A DNA stretch of 64,000 bases from Streptomyces natalensis ATCC 27448 (GTDB lineage Bacteria > Actinomycetota > Actinomycetes > Streptomycetales > Streptomycetaceae). The translations under genes and the position numbers were made by a program. Location: positions 1 through 64,000 of the forward strand of contig NZ_JRKI01000062.1 in NCBI RefSeq assembly GCF_000935125.1. The letters run 5' to 3'. Below the pieces are notes generated by a model. The model was not told the DNA's origin, ran no database searches, and was given only the letters and a program-made list of their open reading frames with translations. Shown one piece after another: positions 48,989 through 57,681 of this stretch (the first letter of the stretch is position 1; every line of letters begins with the position of its first letter).

Positions 48989-50887
48989 TCAGGCCGTGAC
49001 GACGGCCAGCAGCGCGCCCACCTCGACCTGTCGGCCGGGGTGGACGGGCAGGGAGGTGAGGGTTCCGGCGGCGGGCGCGGTGATCTGGTGTTCCATCTTC
49101 ATCGCCTCCAGCCAGAGGAGGGGCTGCCCCGGCTCGACCCGGGCGCCCTCGGCAAGCCCGTCGGCGATCCGGACCACCGTGCCGGGCATGGGCGCCAGCA
49201 GGGAGCCCGGTTCGGTGCGGGCCGCCGGGTCGGGGAAGCGGGGCAGGGCGGTCAGGGCGCAGGAGCCCTGCGGGGTGTCGACGTGGACCTGGTCGCCGTA
49301 GCGGGCGAGGGTGAACGCGCGCCGCAGCCCGTCCACTTCGAGGACGACGCGGTCGGGGCCCGCGGCGAGCAGGCGGACGCCGGGGAAGTCCTCGGCGTGC
49401 AGGCCGTCGCGCGTCAGGCGGTAGCGGATCTCGTACGGGGTGCCGGCGTGCTCGTACGTCTTGCGCTGGGGGCCCGAGGGGACGTTGCGGAAGCCGCCGA
49501 AGCGGGAGCGGCCCTGCGCCTCGGCGAGGGCCGCGGCCAGGGCGGCCGTCCGGACCGCCGAGGGGGCGGCGGGCGGGGTCAGTGCGGCGAGGTTGCGGTC
49601 GTAGAAGCCGGTGTCCAGTCCGGTGGCCGCCGCGAACTCCGGGTGGCGCAGGGAGCGGACGAGCAGTTCGCGGTTGGTGACGGGGCCGTGCAGGCGGGTG
49701 TGCTCCAGGGCGCCCGCCAGTTTGCGGATCGCCTCGTCGCGGGTCGGCGCCCAGGCGATGACCTTGGCCAGCATGGGGTCGTAGTGGACGGTGACGGGGT
49801 CGCCGTCGGTGACGCCGGAGTCGAGGCGTACGCCGTCGGGCACCGACAGCCGGTGGATCACACCGGTCTGCGGGCGCCAGCCGGCGGCCGGGTCCTCGGC
49901 GTAGAGGCGGGCTTCCACGGCATGGCCCAAGGGGGCGGGCGGTGCGGGGTCCAGGGCCCGGCCCTCGGCGATGCGTATCTGGAGGGCGACCAGGTCGAGG
50001 CGGTGAACGGCCTCGGTGACCGGGTGTTCGACCTGGAGGCGGGTGTTCATCTCCAGGAAGTACGCCCGGCCGTCGCGGGTCACCAGGAACTCTACGGTGC
50101 CCGCGCCCCGGTAGTCGATGGCGCGGGCCGCCCGCGCGGCGGCCGTGTGCAGGCTCTCGCGCAGCGCATCGGTCAGCCCGGGGGCGGGGGCCTCCTCGAT
50201 GACCTTCTGGTGGCGTCGCTGGAGGGAGCAGTCGCGGGTGCCGAGCGTCCAGACCGTGCCGTGGGCGTCGGCGAGGATCTGCACCTCGACATGGCGTCCG
50301 CCGACGACATAGGGCTCGACGAAGACCTCGCCGTCGCCGAACGCCGCGGCCGCCTCCGCCTCGGCGGCCTTCAACTCGCCGGGCAGGTCGGTCAGTTCGG
50401 TGACGAGGCGCATACCGCGCCCGCCGCCGCCCGCCGCCGCCTTCACCAGCAGCGGCAGATCGGCCTCGGTGGCGGTGACCGGATCGACGGGTGCCGGCAG
50501 CGGCACCCCGGCCGCCCCCATCAGCTCCTTGGCCCGCGTCTTGGACGCCATGGCCTCGATGGCGGCGGGCGGCGGCCCGATCCAGACCAGGCCCGCCCCG
50601 GCGACGGCGGCGGCGAAGGAGGCGTTCTCGGACAGGAAGCCATAGCCGGGGTGGACGGCGTCCGCGCCCGCCGCCCGCGCGGCCGCCACCAGCGCCTCGC
50701 CGCGCAGATAGGTCTCGGCCGGGGTGTTCCCGGGAAGGCGTACGGCGGTGTCGGCCTCGCGGACGTGGGGCGCGCCGGCGTCCGCGTCCGAGTACACCGC
50801 GACGGTGGAGATGCCCAGCTCACGGCAGGTGCGGATGATCCGGCGGGCGATTTCGCCGCGGTTGGCGACGAGCAGGGTCGAAAGCAC
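48989..50887 (-). CDS. Acyl-CoA carboxylase biotin carboxylase/biotin carrier subunit
   Basis: 632 residues. The ATP-grasp biotin carboxylase spans about 1-450 (STLLVANRGEIARRI, GGGGRGMRL, LQRRHQKVIEEAPA, EMNTRLQVEHPVTE). The biotinyl domain is at the C terminus, with the biotin lysine in EAMKMEHQITAP. GTG 50887 has GAGGG 5 nt upstream; a GTG at 50899 overlapping the previous stop (GTGA) is the alternative. It partners the carboxyltransferase encoded just before it. The overall type is methylcrotonyl/geranyl/propionyl-CoA carboxylase; specificity cannot be fixed from sequence alone. Confidence 0.93.
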   Translation of the reverse strand: MLSTLLVANRGEIARRIIRTCRELGISTVAVYSDADAGAPHVREADTAVRLPGNTPAETYLRGEALVAAARAAGADAVHPGYGFLSENASFAAAVAGAGLVWIGPPPAAIEAMASKTRAKELMGAAGVPLPAPVDPVTATEADLPLLVKAAAGGGGRGMRLVTELTDLPGELKAAEAEAAAAFGDGEVFVEPYVVGGRHVEVQILADAHGTVWTLGTRDCSLQRRHQKVIEEAPAPGLTDALRESLHTAAARAARAIDYRGAGTVEFLVTRDGRAYFLEMNTRLQVEHPVTEAVHRLDLVALQIRIAEGRALDPAPPAPLGHAVEARLYAEDPAAGWRPQTGVIHRLSVPDGVRLDSGVTDGDPVTVHYDPMLAKVIAWAPTRDEAIRKLAGALEHTRLHGPVTNRELLVRSLRHPEFAAATGLDTGFYDRNLAALTPPAAPSAVRTAALAAALAEAQGRSRFGGFRNVPSGPQRKTYEHAGTPYEIRYRLTRDGLHAEDFPGVRLLAAGPDRVVLEVDGLRRAFTLARYGDQVHVDTPQGSCALTALPRFPDPAARTEPGSLLAPMPGTVVRIADGLAEGARVEPGQPLLWLEAMKMEHQITAPAAGTLTSLPVHPGRQVEVGALLAVVTA

Positions 50888-50895
50888 GTGATCCC

Positions 50896-52485
50896 TCACA
50901 TCCGAAAGACGCCGAAGCCGCCCCGCGCGCCCTCGACCGGCGCGGTGTGCACGGCGGACAGACACAGGCCGAGGACGGTGCGGGTGTCGCGCGGGTCGAT
51001 GACGCCGTCGTCGTAGAGCCGCCCGGACAGGAACATCGGCAGCGATTCGGACTCGATCTGCTGCTCCACCATGGCGCGCAGGGCGGCGTCCGCGTCCTCG
51101 TCGTACGGCTGTCCCTTGGCGGCGGACTGCCGGGCGACGATCGAGAGGACGCCGGCGAGCTGCTGGGGGCCCATCACGGCGGACTTGGCGCTCGGCCAGG
51201 CGAACAGGAACCGGGGATCGTAGGCCCGGCCGCACATGCCGTAGTGCCCGGCGCCGTACGAGGCCCCCATCAGGACGGACAGATGCGGGACGGTGGAATT
51301 CGACACCGCATTGATCATCATCGCGCCGTGTTTGATGATGCCGCCCTGCTCGTACTCCTTGCCGACCATGTAGCCGGTGGTGTTGTGGAGGAAGAGCAGC
51401 GGAATATCGCGCTGGTTCGCCAACTGGATGAATTGCGCGGCCTTTTGGGATTCGGCGCTGAAGAGTACGCCCTGCGCATTGGCGAGGATGCCGACCGGAT
51501 AGCCGTGCAGCTCGGCCCAGCCGGTGACCAGGCTCGGCCCGTAGAGCGGTTTGAATTCGTCGAAGTCGGAGCCGTCCACGATCCGGGCGATGACCTCGCG
51601 GGGGTCGAACGGCGCCCTGAGGTCGCCGGGGACGATGCCCAGCAGTTCCTCGTCGTCGTGTGCGGGCGGCGCGGCGGGGCCCGGATCGGCGTGCGCCTTA
51701 CGCCAGTTGAGGCGGGCGACGACCCGCCGGGCCTGCCGCAGCGCATCCGGTTCGTCGAGGGCGAAGTAGTCCGCGAGCCCGGAGGTACGGGCGTGCATAT
51801 CGGCGCCGCCCAGCGATTCGTCGTCGCTTTCCTCGCCGGTCGCCATCTTCACCAGCGGCGGCCCGCCGAGAAACACCTTGGCCCGCTCCTTGACCATGAT
51901 GACGTGGTCGGACATTCCGGGGACGTAGGCGCCGCCCGCCGTCGAATTGCCGAAGACCACGGCCACCGTCGGAATGCCCGCCGCCGACAGCCGGGTGAGG
52001 TCCTTGAACAGCGCCCCGCCCGGAATGAAGATCTCTTTCTGGCTGGGCAGATCGGCGCCGCCGGATTCCACGAGCGAGACCACCGGCAGCCGGTTGGCAT
52101 ACGCGATCTCGTTCGCCCGGAGGGCCTTCTTCAGCGTCCAGGGGTTGCTGGCCCCGCCCCGTACCGTCGGGTCATTGGCCGTGATCAGGCACTCCACGCC
52201 CTCGATCACCCCGATGCCGGTGACGAGGGAGGCCCCGACCGCGTAATCGCTGCCCCAGGCGGCGAGCGGCGAGAGTTCGAGGAAGGGGCTGTCAGGGTCC
52301 AGGAGGAGTTCGATGCGCTCGCGGGCGAGGAGTTTGCCGCGTTCACGGTGCCGGGCGACGTACTTCTCACCGCCGCCCGCGACCGCCTCGGCGTGTGCCG
52401 CCTCGACCTCCGCGAGCTTGCCGAGCATCGCTTCACGGCGCTCCGCGTACGCGGCGTCCGTCGGATCGAGGGCAGTGGTCAGCAC
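50896..52485 (-). CDS. Acyl-CoA carboxylase carboxyltransferase subunit
   Basis: 529 residues. The N-terminal part contains RHRERGKLLARERIELLLDP and AWGSDYAVGASLVTGIGVIEG. The acyl-CoA-binding oxyanion loop GNSTAGGAYVPGMSDHVIMV and the C-terminal LFLHNTTGYMVGKEYE with YGMCGRAYDPRFLFAWP follow. This is the MCC/GCC-beta-like form rather than the shorter AccD. GTG 52485 begins 2 nt after the AtuA stop, so the genes are coupled. With the biotin subunit downstream it forms a complete carboxylase. Confidence 0.93.
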   Translation of the reverse strand: MLTTALDPTDAAYAERREAMLGKLAEVEAAHAEAVAGGGEKYVARHRERGKLLARERIELLLDPDSPFLELSPLAAWGSDYAVGASLVTGIGVIEGVECLITANDPTVRGGASNPWTLKKALRANEIAYANRLPVVSLVESGGADLPSQKEIFIPGGALFKDLTRLSAAGIPTVAVVFGNSTAGGAYVPGMSDHVIMVKERAKVFLGGPPLVKMATGEESDDESLGGADMHARTSGLADYFALDEPDALRQARRVVARLNWRKAHADPGPAAPPAHDDEELLGIVPGDLRAPFDPREVIARIVDGSDFDEFKPLYGPSLVTGWAELHGYPVGILANAQGVLFSAESQKAAQFIQLANQRDIPLLFLHNTTGYMVGKEYEQGGIIKHGAMMINAVSNSTVPHLSVLMGASYGAGHYGMCGRAYDPRFLFAWPSAKSAVMGPQQLAGVLSIVARQSAAKGQPYDEDADAALRAMVEQQIESESLPMFLSGRLYDDGVIDPRDTRTVLGLCLSAVHTAPVEGARGGFGVFRM

Positions 52486-52487
52486 GG

Positions 52488-54284
52488 TCAAAGCAAAACC
52501 TCCGGTATCTCCAGGTGCCGCGAACGCAGCCACTCCCCCAGCGCCTTCGCCTGCGGATCGAACCGCGCCTGCGCCGCGACGCCCTCGCCGAGCAGACCCT
52601 CGATGACGAAGTTCAGGGCGCGCAGGCCGGGCAGGACATGGCGGTCGATGGGCAGGTCGGCGCATTCGGGGAGGAGTTCGCGCAGTCTGCCGACGGTCAG
52701 CGTGTGGGCCAGCCAGCGCCAGGCCGTCTCCGTACGGACCCACACGCCGAGGTTCGCCGAACCGCCCTTGTCGCCGCTGCGGGCACCGGCGATCCGGCCG
52801 AGGGGTGCGCGGCGGGTCGCGCCCGCCGGGAGCGGCGCGGGCAGCTCCGGGTCCGGGATCCGCTCCAACTCCCTTGTCCGGATGGCGTGCCGGACGGTGA
52901 TCCGAGTCGTCCCGTCCGGCAGTACGGCCGTGTGCGGCACCTCGTCCGCGTCCACCGCCACCGCCTCGAAGACGCCGTACGGGGCGCCCTTCCCGGGTGG
53001 GGCGGTGACATGGAAGCCGGGGTAACTGCCCAGCGCCAGCTCGACCGCCGCGCCGCTGACGGCCCGCCCCACCGCGTCCTGGTCGGCGTCGCGCACCACC
53101 AGCCGCAGCAGCGCGCTCGCCTCCTCCTGGACGTCGGCGTCCTCCCGGTCCGTACGGGCCAGCGTCCAGCGCACCTCGGCGGGGCGGCGGCCGGTGGCGT
53201 CCAGGGCCGCCTCCATCTGCGCCCGGACCAGCGCGGCCTTGGCCGGCACAGCCAGCCCGGTCAGCACGAAGGTGACCTCGTTGCGCCAGCCGCCGAGCCG
53301 GGTCAGCCCCACCTTGAGCGTCGGCGGCGGGGCCTCTCCGCGGACGCCGTCGATCCTGACCCGGTCCGGCCCGTCCTGGCTGAGCCGTACGGTATCGAGG
53401 CGGGCCGTCACGTCCGGGCCGGGGTAGCGCGCACCGGCCGTCTCGTACAGCAGCTGCGCGGTGACCGTGCCGGTGGTGACCGCGCCGCCGGTGCCGGGGT
53501 GTTTGGTGATGACGGCGGTGCCGTCCTCGGCGATCTCGGCGAGGGGGAAACCGGGGTGGAGCGGGGCGGGGGTGTGGTCGCCCCCGGGGGTGCCGTCGAA
53601 GGTCCCGTCGCGGCCGGCGCTGCGGGCGCCGTCGTCGGCCCAGGCCTCGTCCCCGGCCTCGTTCTCCGTGAAGAAGGCGTAGTTGCCGCCGGTGGCCTGG
53701 GTGCCGCACTCCAGGACGTGCCCGGCGACCACCGCGCCCGCCAGCCGGTCCCAGTCGTCGCCGCGCCAGCCGAAATGCGCCGCCGCGGCCCCGCTGACCA
53801 GCGCCGCGTCCGTGACCCGTCCGGTCACCACGACATCGGCCCCGCCGCGCAGACACTCCGCGATCCCTCCGCCGCCCAGATAGGCATGGGCGGTCAGCAC
53901 GCCCTCGCCCCACTGCCGCCGCCGGATGAGATCGTCCCCCTCGACATGCGCCACCCGCACGCGCACCCCGACCTTCGCCGCCAACTCCCTTACGGCCTCG
54001 GCCAGTCCTGCCGGATTCAGCCCACCGGCATTGGCGACGATCCGCACCCCGCGCTCGGCGGCCAGCCCCAGCCCTTCCTCCAGCTGCCGCAGAAAGGTCC
54101 GGGCATAGCCGCGGGTGGGGTCCTTCAGGCGCTCCCGGCCGAGGATCAGCATGGTCAGTTCGGCGAGATAGTCGCCGGTCAGGACGTCGAGGGGGCCGCC
54201 GGTGAGCATCTCGCGCAGGGCGTCGAAGCGGTCCCCGTAGAACCCGGAGGCGTTGCCGATGCGCAGCGGTGCGGCGCCGGTCAT
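52488..54284 (-). CDS. AtuA-family protein (acyclic terpene utilisation type)
   Basis: 598 residues. The first domain has RIGNASGFYGDRFDALREML, TGDYLAELTMLILGRERL, IVANAGGLNPAGLAEAV and GADVVVTGRVTDAALV. The C-terminal domain has IAGARSGDKGGSANLGVWV. AtuA is required for citronellol/geraniol catabolism in Pseudomonas, but its reaction is not known, and actinomycete copies are usually linked to acyl-CoA carboxylases as here. The ATG overlaps the upstream gene's stop (ATGA). The middle region has an acidic, Asp/Gly-rich insertion near residues 240-265. Confidence 0.9.
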   Translation of the reverse strand: MTGAAPLRIGNASGFYGDRFDALREMLTGGPLDVLTGDYLAELTMLILGRERLKDPTRGYARTFLRQLEEGLGLAAERGVRIVANAGGLNPAGLAEAVRELAAKVGVRVRVAHVEGDDLIRRRQWGEGVLTAHAYLGGGGIAECLRGGADVVVTGRVTDAALVSGAAAAHFGWRGDDWDRLAGAVVAGHVLECGTQATGGNYAFFTENEAGDEAWADDGARSAGRDGTFDGTPGGDHTPAPLHPGFPLAEIAEDGTAVITKHPGTGGAVTTGTVTAQLLYETAGARYPGPDVTARLDTVRLSQDGPDRVRIDGVRGEAPPPTLKVGLTRLGGWRNEVTFVLTGLAVPAKAALVRAQMEAALDATGRRPAEVRWTLARTDREDADVQEEASALLRLVVRDADQDAVGRAVSGAAVELALGSYPGFHVTAPPGKGAPYGVFEAVAVDADEVPHTAVLPDGTTRITVRHAIRTRELERIPDPELPAPLPAGATRRAPLGRIAGARSGDKGGSANLGVWVRTETAWRWLAHTLTVGRLRELLPECADLPIDRHVLPGLRALNFVIEGLLGEGVAAQARFDPQAKALGEWLRSRHLEIPEVLL

Positions 54285-55090
54285 GCCGCGCCGCCCCGGG
54301 ACCGGGGCGCGCGCCCCTTGCCCGGCGGCCCGGCGAAAGCCTGCGCGATGCCCAGCCACCGCTCCGCGTCCGGCCCTTCGGCGCGCAGCCCCGGCAGATC
54401 GGCGCGAGCGGCCCGCTGGGTCACCAGCAGACAGAACTCCAGCGCGTCACCGGTCACCCGCTGCGCCGCGTCCGCAGGTCCGTACGCCCAGACACCCCGC
54501 CCTCCCGGGGCCCGCAGCTCCACCCGGAACTCCTCGTCGGGCGGGGCGAGTTGATGGACGGAGTAGGCGAAGTTCCTGGTGCGGACGCCGATCCGGGCGA
54601 TATGCCGCAGCCGGCCGGTGGGGATCCGCGCCACCCCGAGCGCATCGGCGACGTCCTGGCCGTGCGCCCAGGTCTCCATCAGGCGCGCGGACGCCATCGA
54701 CGCCACGCTCATCGGCGGCCCGTACCAGGGCAGTTTCTCGCCCGCCGGCCACCGCTCCAGCGCCCGCCACAGCGCCTCGCGCCCGGTGCGCCAGTCGGCG
54801 AGCAGCTCGGCGGGCGGCGCCTTCGCCCCGGCCTCGGCCCCCTCGTCGACGAAGGTCAGCGGTGCGGCGAGGGCCTCCGGCACGGCCTCCCGGGTGAAGC
54901 GTTCCGGGTCGGAGGCGGCGAGCAGCGCCTTGCGGTCGGTCCAGGCCAGATGCGCGATCTGATGGGCCAGGGTCCAGCCTTCGGCCGGTGTCGGGACCGC
55001 CCACCGCTCGGCCGGGAGCTTGGCGACCAGGGCGTCCAGCTCCTCGCTCTCGTCCCTGAGGTCCGCCAGTACGGCGCCGGGATCGGACAC
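54281..55090 (-). CDS. TIGR03084-family metal-binding protein
   Basis: 269 residues from GTG 55090, with GGGGAG 7 nt upstream. The DinB/MDMPI-type four-helix domain covers about residues 5-165. Likely metal ligands are in TLAHQIAHLAWTDRK and in the later METWAHGQDVADALG histidine. Members of TIGR03084 are regularly the first gene of AtuA/acyl-CoA carboxylase clusters and may use mycothiol; the reaction is unknown. It is translationally coupled to AtuA. A palindromic operator candidate lies about 135-165 bp upstream. Confidence 0.87.
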   Translation of the reverse strand: MSDPGAVLADLRDESEELDALVAKLPAERWAVPTPAEGWTLAHQIAHLAWTDRKALLAASDPERFTREAVPEALAAPLTFVDEGAEAGAKAPPAELLADWRTGREALWRALERWPAGEKLPWYGPPMSVASMASARLMETWAHGQDVADALGVARIPTGRLRHIARIGVRTRNFAYSVHQLAPPDEEFRVELRAPGGRGVWAYGPADAAQRVTGDALEFCLLVTQRAARADLPGLRAEGPDAERWLGIAQAFAGPPGKGRAPRSRGGAA

Positions 55091-55214
55091 GCGACACTCC
55101 CCTCGGGCGCCGACTGCCATGGGGGACGGCAGGGCGCGTTGGCCTCCGCGTACGAGTACGCGGAGGCGATGCGATACGGGTGCTGGTGCTGGTGCGCTCC
55201 GAGAGTGGCAGCGG

Positions 55215-55254
55215 GGGCAGAAACAATCAAGCATGCCTGCATGATTTTCTGCCC
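55215..55254. promoter_or_regulatory. Palindromic operator/hairpin upstream of the acyl-CoA operon
   Basis: A 9-bp perfect stem GGGCAGAAA/TTTCTGCCC (55215-55223 with 55246-55254) encloses an AT-richer degenerate palindrome at 55225-55246. Its halves are AATCAAGCATG and CCTGCATGATT. The inner sequence looks like a TetR-type acyl-CoA regulator site of the AAGCATGCTTG kind. The outer stem could also terminate the EamA transcript, whose stop is 33 bp away. Confidence 0.5.
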
Positions 55255-55286
55255 GGGGCGGAGGCCGGGGCCATCGCCCCTACCGC

Positions 55287-56333
55287 CTACCTCTTCGCCC
55301 CCGCGCTGCGCACCGCCCCCACGCTCGCCACCACGACCAGCCCGATGGCCAGCACCTCGGCCCAGCCCAGCGCCTGGTGCAGGACGAGGAATCCGGCGGT
55401 GGCCGCCACGGCCGGCTCCAGGCTCATCATGATCGCGAAGCCGGAGGCCGGCAGCTTGCGCAGGGCTAGCAGTTCCAAGGTGTACGGCAGCACGGACGAC
55501 ATCAGCGCGACGGCCGCGCCGAGCCCCACGGTGACCGGGTCGATCAGCGCCGCCCCGGCACTGACGATGCCGAACGGCAGGCTGAGCACCGCCGCGACCG
55601 TCATGGCCAGCGCCAGCCCGTCCGCCTGCGGGAAGCGCTGCCCCGTACGGGCCGAGAGCAGGATGTACGCGGCCCACAGCCCGCCGGCCGCCAGCGCGCA
55701 CCCCGCGCCGACCAGGTTGAGCCCGTCGAGCCCCTCGCGTCCCAGCAGCCCCACGCCGACCAGTGCCAGCGCCGCCCATACGAGACTCAACAGCCGCCGC
55801 GAAGTGGCGACGGAAAGGATCAGCGGCCCCAGGAACTCCAAGGTCACCGCCGCGCCCAGCGGAATCCGGTCGATGGCCTGATAGAAGAGCGAATTCATCC
55901 CGACCAGGGCCACCCCGAAGGCCAGCACCGTCCCCCAGTCGCCCCGCGTATATCCCCTGCCGCGCAGCTTCGGCCGGCAGACGATCAGCAGCACCAGAGA
56001 GGCGACGACCAGCCGCAGCGTGACGACCCCGAGCGCACCGGCCCGCGGGAACAGCATCACCGCGACCGACGAGCCGAACTGCAACGAGACGATGCCGCCG
56101 ATCACCAGCGCCACCGACGCGAGCCGCCCGCGCGCGCCCGCCGCCCCGGGGGCCCCGGCCGCGGCCTCGGCCGTCAGCACCTCCGGCGACGGCGGCACGG
56201 GCTGCGGAATCCCGTCGCCGCCCAGGGGCATGGCGTCGGCGGAAGCGGCTGAGGTGACGGAGGTGGCGGGTGCGGCCGGGCTACCGGATTCGGCCGATAT
56301 ACGGCCGTCGGGGCCGGTGGGCGATGCGTTCAC
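55287..56333 (-). CDS. EamA-family (DMT/RhtA-like) exporter
   Basis: 348 residues. An 68-residue Ala/Pro/Ser-rich cytosolic head is followed by ten hydrophobic segments between about 70 and 342. The two EamA halves are visible (LQFGSSVAVMLFP...LIVCRPKLRG and LWAAYILLSARTGQRFP...LEPAVAATAGFLVLHQALG). Such proteins export amino acids or other metabolites. It is divergent from a LysR regulator, a common exporter/regulator arrangement. The GTG start has GGTGGG immediately upstream rather than a standard site, so the true start could be further inside. Confidence 0.88.
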   Translation of the reverse strand: MNASPTGPDGRISAESGSPAAPATSVTSAASADAMPLGGDGIPQPVPPSPEVLTAEAAAGAPGAAGARGRLASVALVIGGIVSLQFGSSVAVMLFPRAGALGVVTLRLVVASLVLLIVCRPKLRGRGYTRGDWGTVLAFGVALVGMNSLFYQAIDRIPLGAAVTLEFLGPLILSVATSRRLLSLVWAALALVGVGLLGREGLDGLNLVGAGCALAAGGLWAAYILLSARTGQRFPQADGLALAMTVAAVLSLPFGIVSAGAALIDPVTVGLGAAVALMSSVLPYTLELLALRKLPASGFAIMMSLEPAVAATAGFLVLHQALGWAEVLAIGLVVVASVGAVRSAGAKR

Positions 56334-56366
56334 CCCACCACGCTAAGGCCCGCCCTTCCGGTCCGT

Positions 56367-56394
56367 GAAATGCCGTTTCCCCCGTTGTTATGCT
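56367..56394. promoter_or_regulatory. LysR/EamA divergent control region
   Basis: GAAA-TGCCG-TTTC (56367-56379) is a short inverted repeat suited to a LysR-type regulator. It is followed by a -10-like TATGCT at 56389-56394. Transcription would begin at or next to the LysR ATG (56403), giving a leaderless mRNA. Confidence 0.35.
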
Positions 56395-56402
56395 CCGCAC
56401 GC

Positions 56403-57257
56403 ATGAGCATCGAGCTCCGCCACTTCCGCTGTTTTCTCGCCATCGCCGACACGCTCAACATCACCCGCGCCGCCGCACGCCTCCACCTCACCCAGCCCGC
56501 CGTCTCCCGAACGCTCCGCCAGCTGGAACAGGAACTGGGCGTCCGCCTCGTCGACCGCTCCACCCACCACCTCGCGCTCACCCCCGACGGCATCGCCTTC
56601 CGCGACCGCGCGGCCCTCGCCGTCACCGCCTTCGACCGCGCGCTCGCCCACCCTCACGACACCAGCCGGCCGCTCCGCCTGGGCCACGCCTGGTCGGCCG
56701 CCGGTGCGAAGACCCCCGCGCTGCTGCGCCGCTGGCACGAGGCGTACCCGGAGACGCCCCTGGAACTCCTCCGCATCGACGACCGCACGGCGGGCCTGAC
56801 CCGCGGCGATGTGGACGCAGCCCTGCTCCGCGGTGAGGTCCGCATTCCCGGTCTGCGCACCGAGCAGCTCACCACCGAACCCCGCGTCGCCGGCCTCCCC
56901 GCCGACGACCCCCTGGCCCACCGCCGCACCCTCACGCTCACCGACCTGGCCGACCGCACCCTCGCCCTGAACACGGTCTCCGGCACCACCACCCTCGACC
57001 TCTGGCCCCCCGGGGCCCGCCCCGCCGCCACCCTCCCCATCGGCAACACCGACGACTGGATCGCCACCATCACCGCAGGCCGCGCGGTCGGCGTCACCAC
57101 CTCCGCCACCCCCGGCATGCACCCCCACCCCGCCCTGGCCTACGTCCCCCTCACCGACGCCCCACCCGTCCCCGTGCTCCTCGCCTGGCGCGAGGGCCCG
57201 GGGCATCCGCGGATCCCGGAGTTGGTGCGGCTGGCGCGGGAGGTCCTGGGGTCTTGA
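56403..57257 (+). CDS. LysR-family transcriptional regulator
   Basis: 284 residues. The winged helix-turn-helix lies at 1-62 (IELRHFRCFLAIADTLNITRAAARLHLTQPAVSRTLRQLEQELG), followed by a periplasmic-binding-type effector domain (RLGHAWSAAGAKTPALLRRWHEAYPE). It presumably activates or represses the divergent EamA exporter gene in response to the exported metabolite. The Shine-Dalgarno region is missing and the predicted transcription start is at the ATG. The end of this gene marks the boundary to the lower-GC accessory stretch. Confidence 0.92.
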   Translation: MSIELRHFRCFLAIADTLNITRAAARLHLTQPAVSRTLRQLEQELGVRLVDRSTHHLALTPDGIAFRDRAALAVTAFDRALAHPHDTSRPLRLGHAWSAAGAKTPALLRRWHEAYPETPLELLRIDDRTAGLTRGDVDAALLRGEVRIPGLRTEQLTTEPRVAGLPADDPLAHRRTLTLTDLADRTLALNTVSGTTTLDLWPPGARPAATLPIGNTDDWIATITAGRAVGVTTSATPGMHPHPALAYVPLTDAPPVPVLLAWREGPGHPRIPELVRLAREVLGS

Positions 57258-57358
57258 GGTACAGCAGCACGCACCCTCGGTTAACGCACATGCCGCCCAC
57301 CTCTTCCTCCGGCGTGCAGGCCAAAGCTCGATCCCGCGACCCCCGCCGGGAGGACGAA

Positions 57359-57386
57359 GATCATCTACCCGACAACGCGAATATCG
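57359..57386. repeat. Left copy of a 28-bp direct repeat flanking the DUF6879/XRE module
   Basis: GATCATCTACCC followed by GACAACGCGAATATCG. It matches the copy at 59011-59038 at 24 of 28 positions in the same orientation and lies 85 bp upstream of the first gene of the module. It could be a regulator site or a recombination boundary. Confidence 0.6.
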
Positions 57387-57471
57387 GCGATGTCCCATGG
57401 ACCAGGCAAGTGCCGTCGCCCTACGGTCCTCCCGGCGGCAGGGGTCGGCCCTACGCCGAAGGAGGGGGCAC

Positions 57472-57681
57472 ATGGCGCGACAAGAACTCATCCGCCTTAC
57501 CGGCAACGTCGGCGGACCTAACTGCGACGATGATGACTGCCCGAACGTCTACCGGGCCGAGAGCGGTTCATTCATTATTCAGGGATACGTGTGCGACGCC
57601 TTCTCGCCGCCCAGCGGTGAGGGCCTGGTGGAGATTCCTGAGCACGTCCTGAGGGAGGCATTCGGTGCTCTTGGATGGTGA
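57472..57681 (+). CDS. Small acidic protein at the head of a DUF6879/XRE module
   Basis: 69 residues from an ATG with GAAGGAGG 8 nt upstream. It reads RLTGNVGGPNCDDDDCPNVYRAESG, then IIQGYVCDAFSPPSGEGLVEIPEHVL. Three Cys and a DDDD run suggest a compact, possibly metal-binding fold. I recognise it as the usual first gene before DUF6879 proteins in Streptomyces; no function is known. Its end overlaps the DUF6879 start by 17 bp. Confidence 0.75.
   Translation: MARQELIRLTGNVGGPNCDDDDCPNVYRAESGSFIIQGYVCDAFSPPSGEGLVEIPEHVLREAFGALGW

Noticed and set aside
48938..51016. Long plus ORF antisense to the carboxylase genes
   Set aside because: Shadow of strongly supported biotin carboxylase and carboxyltransferase genes.
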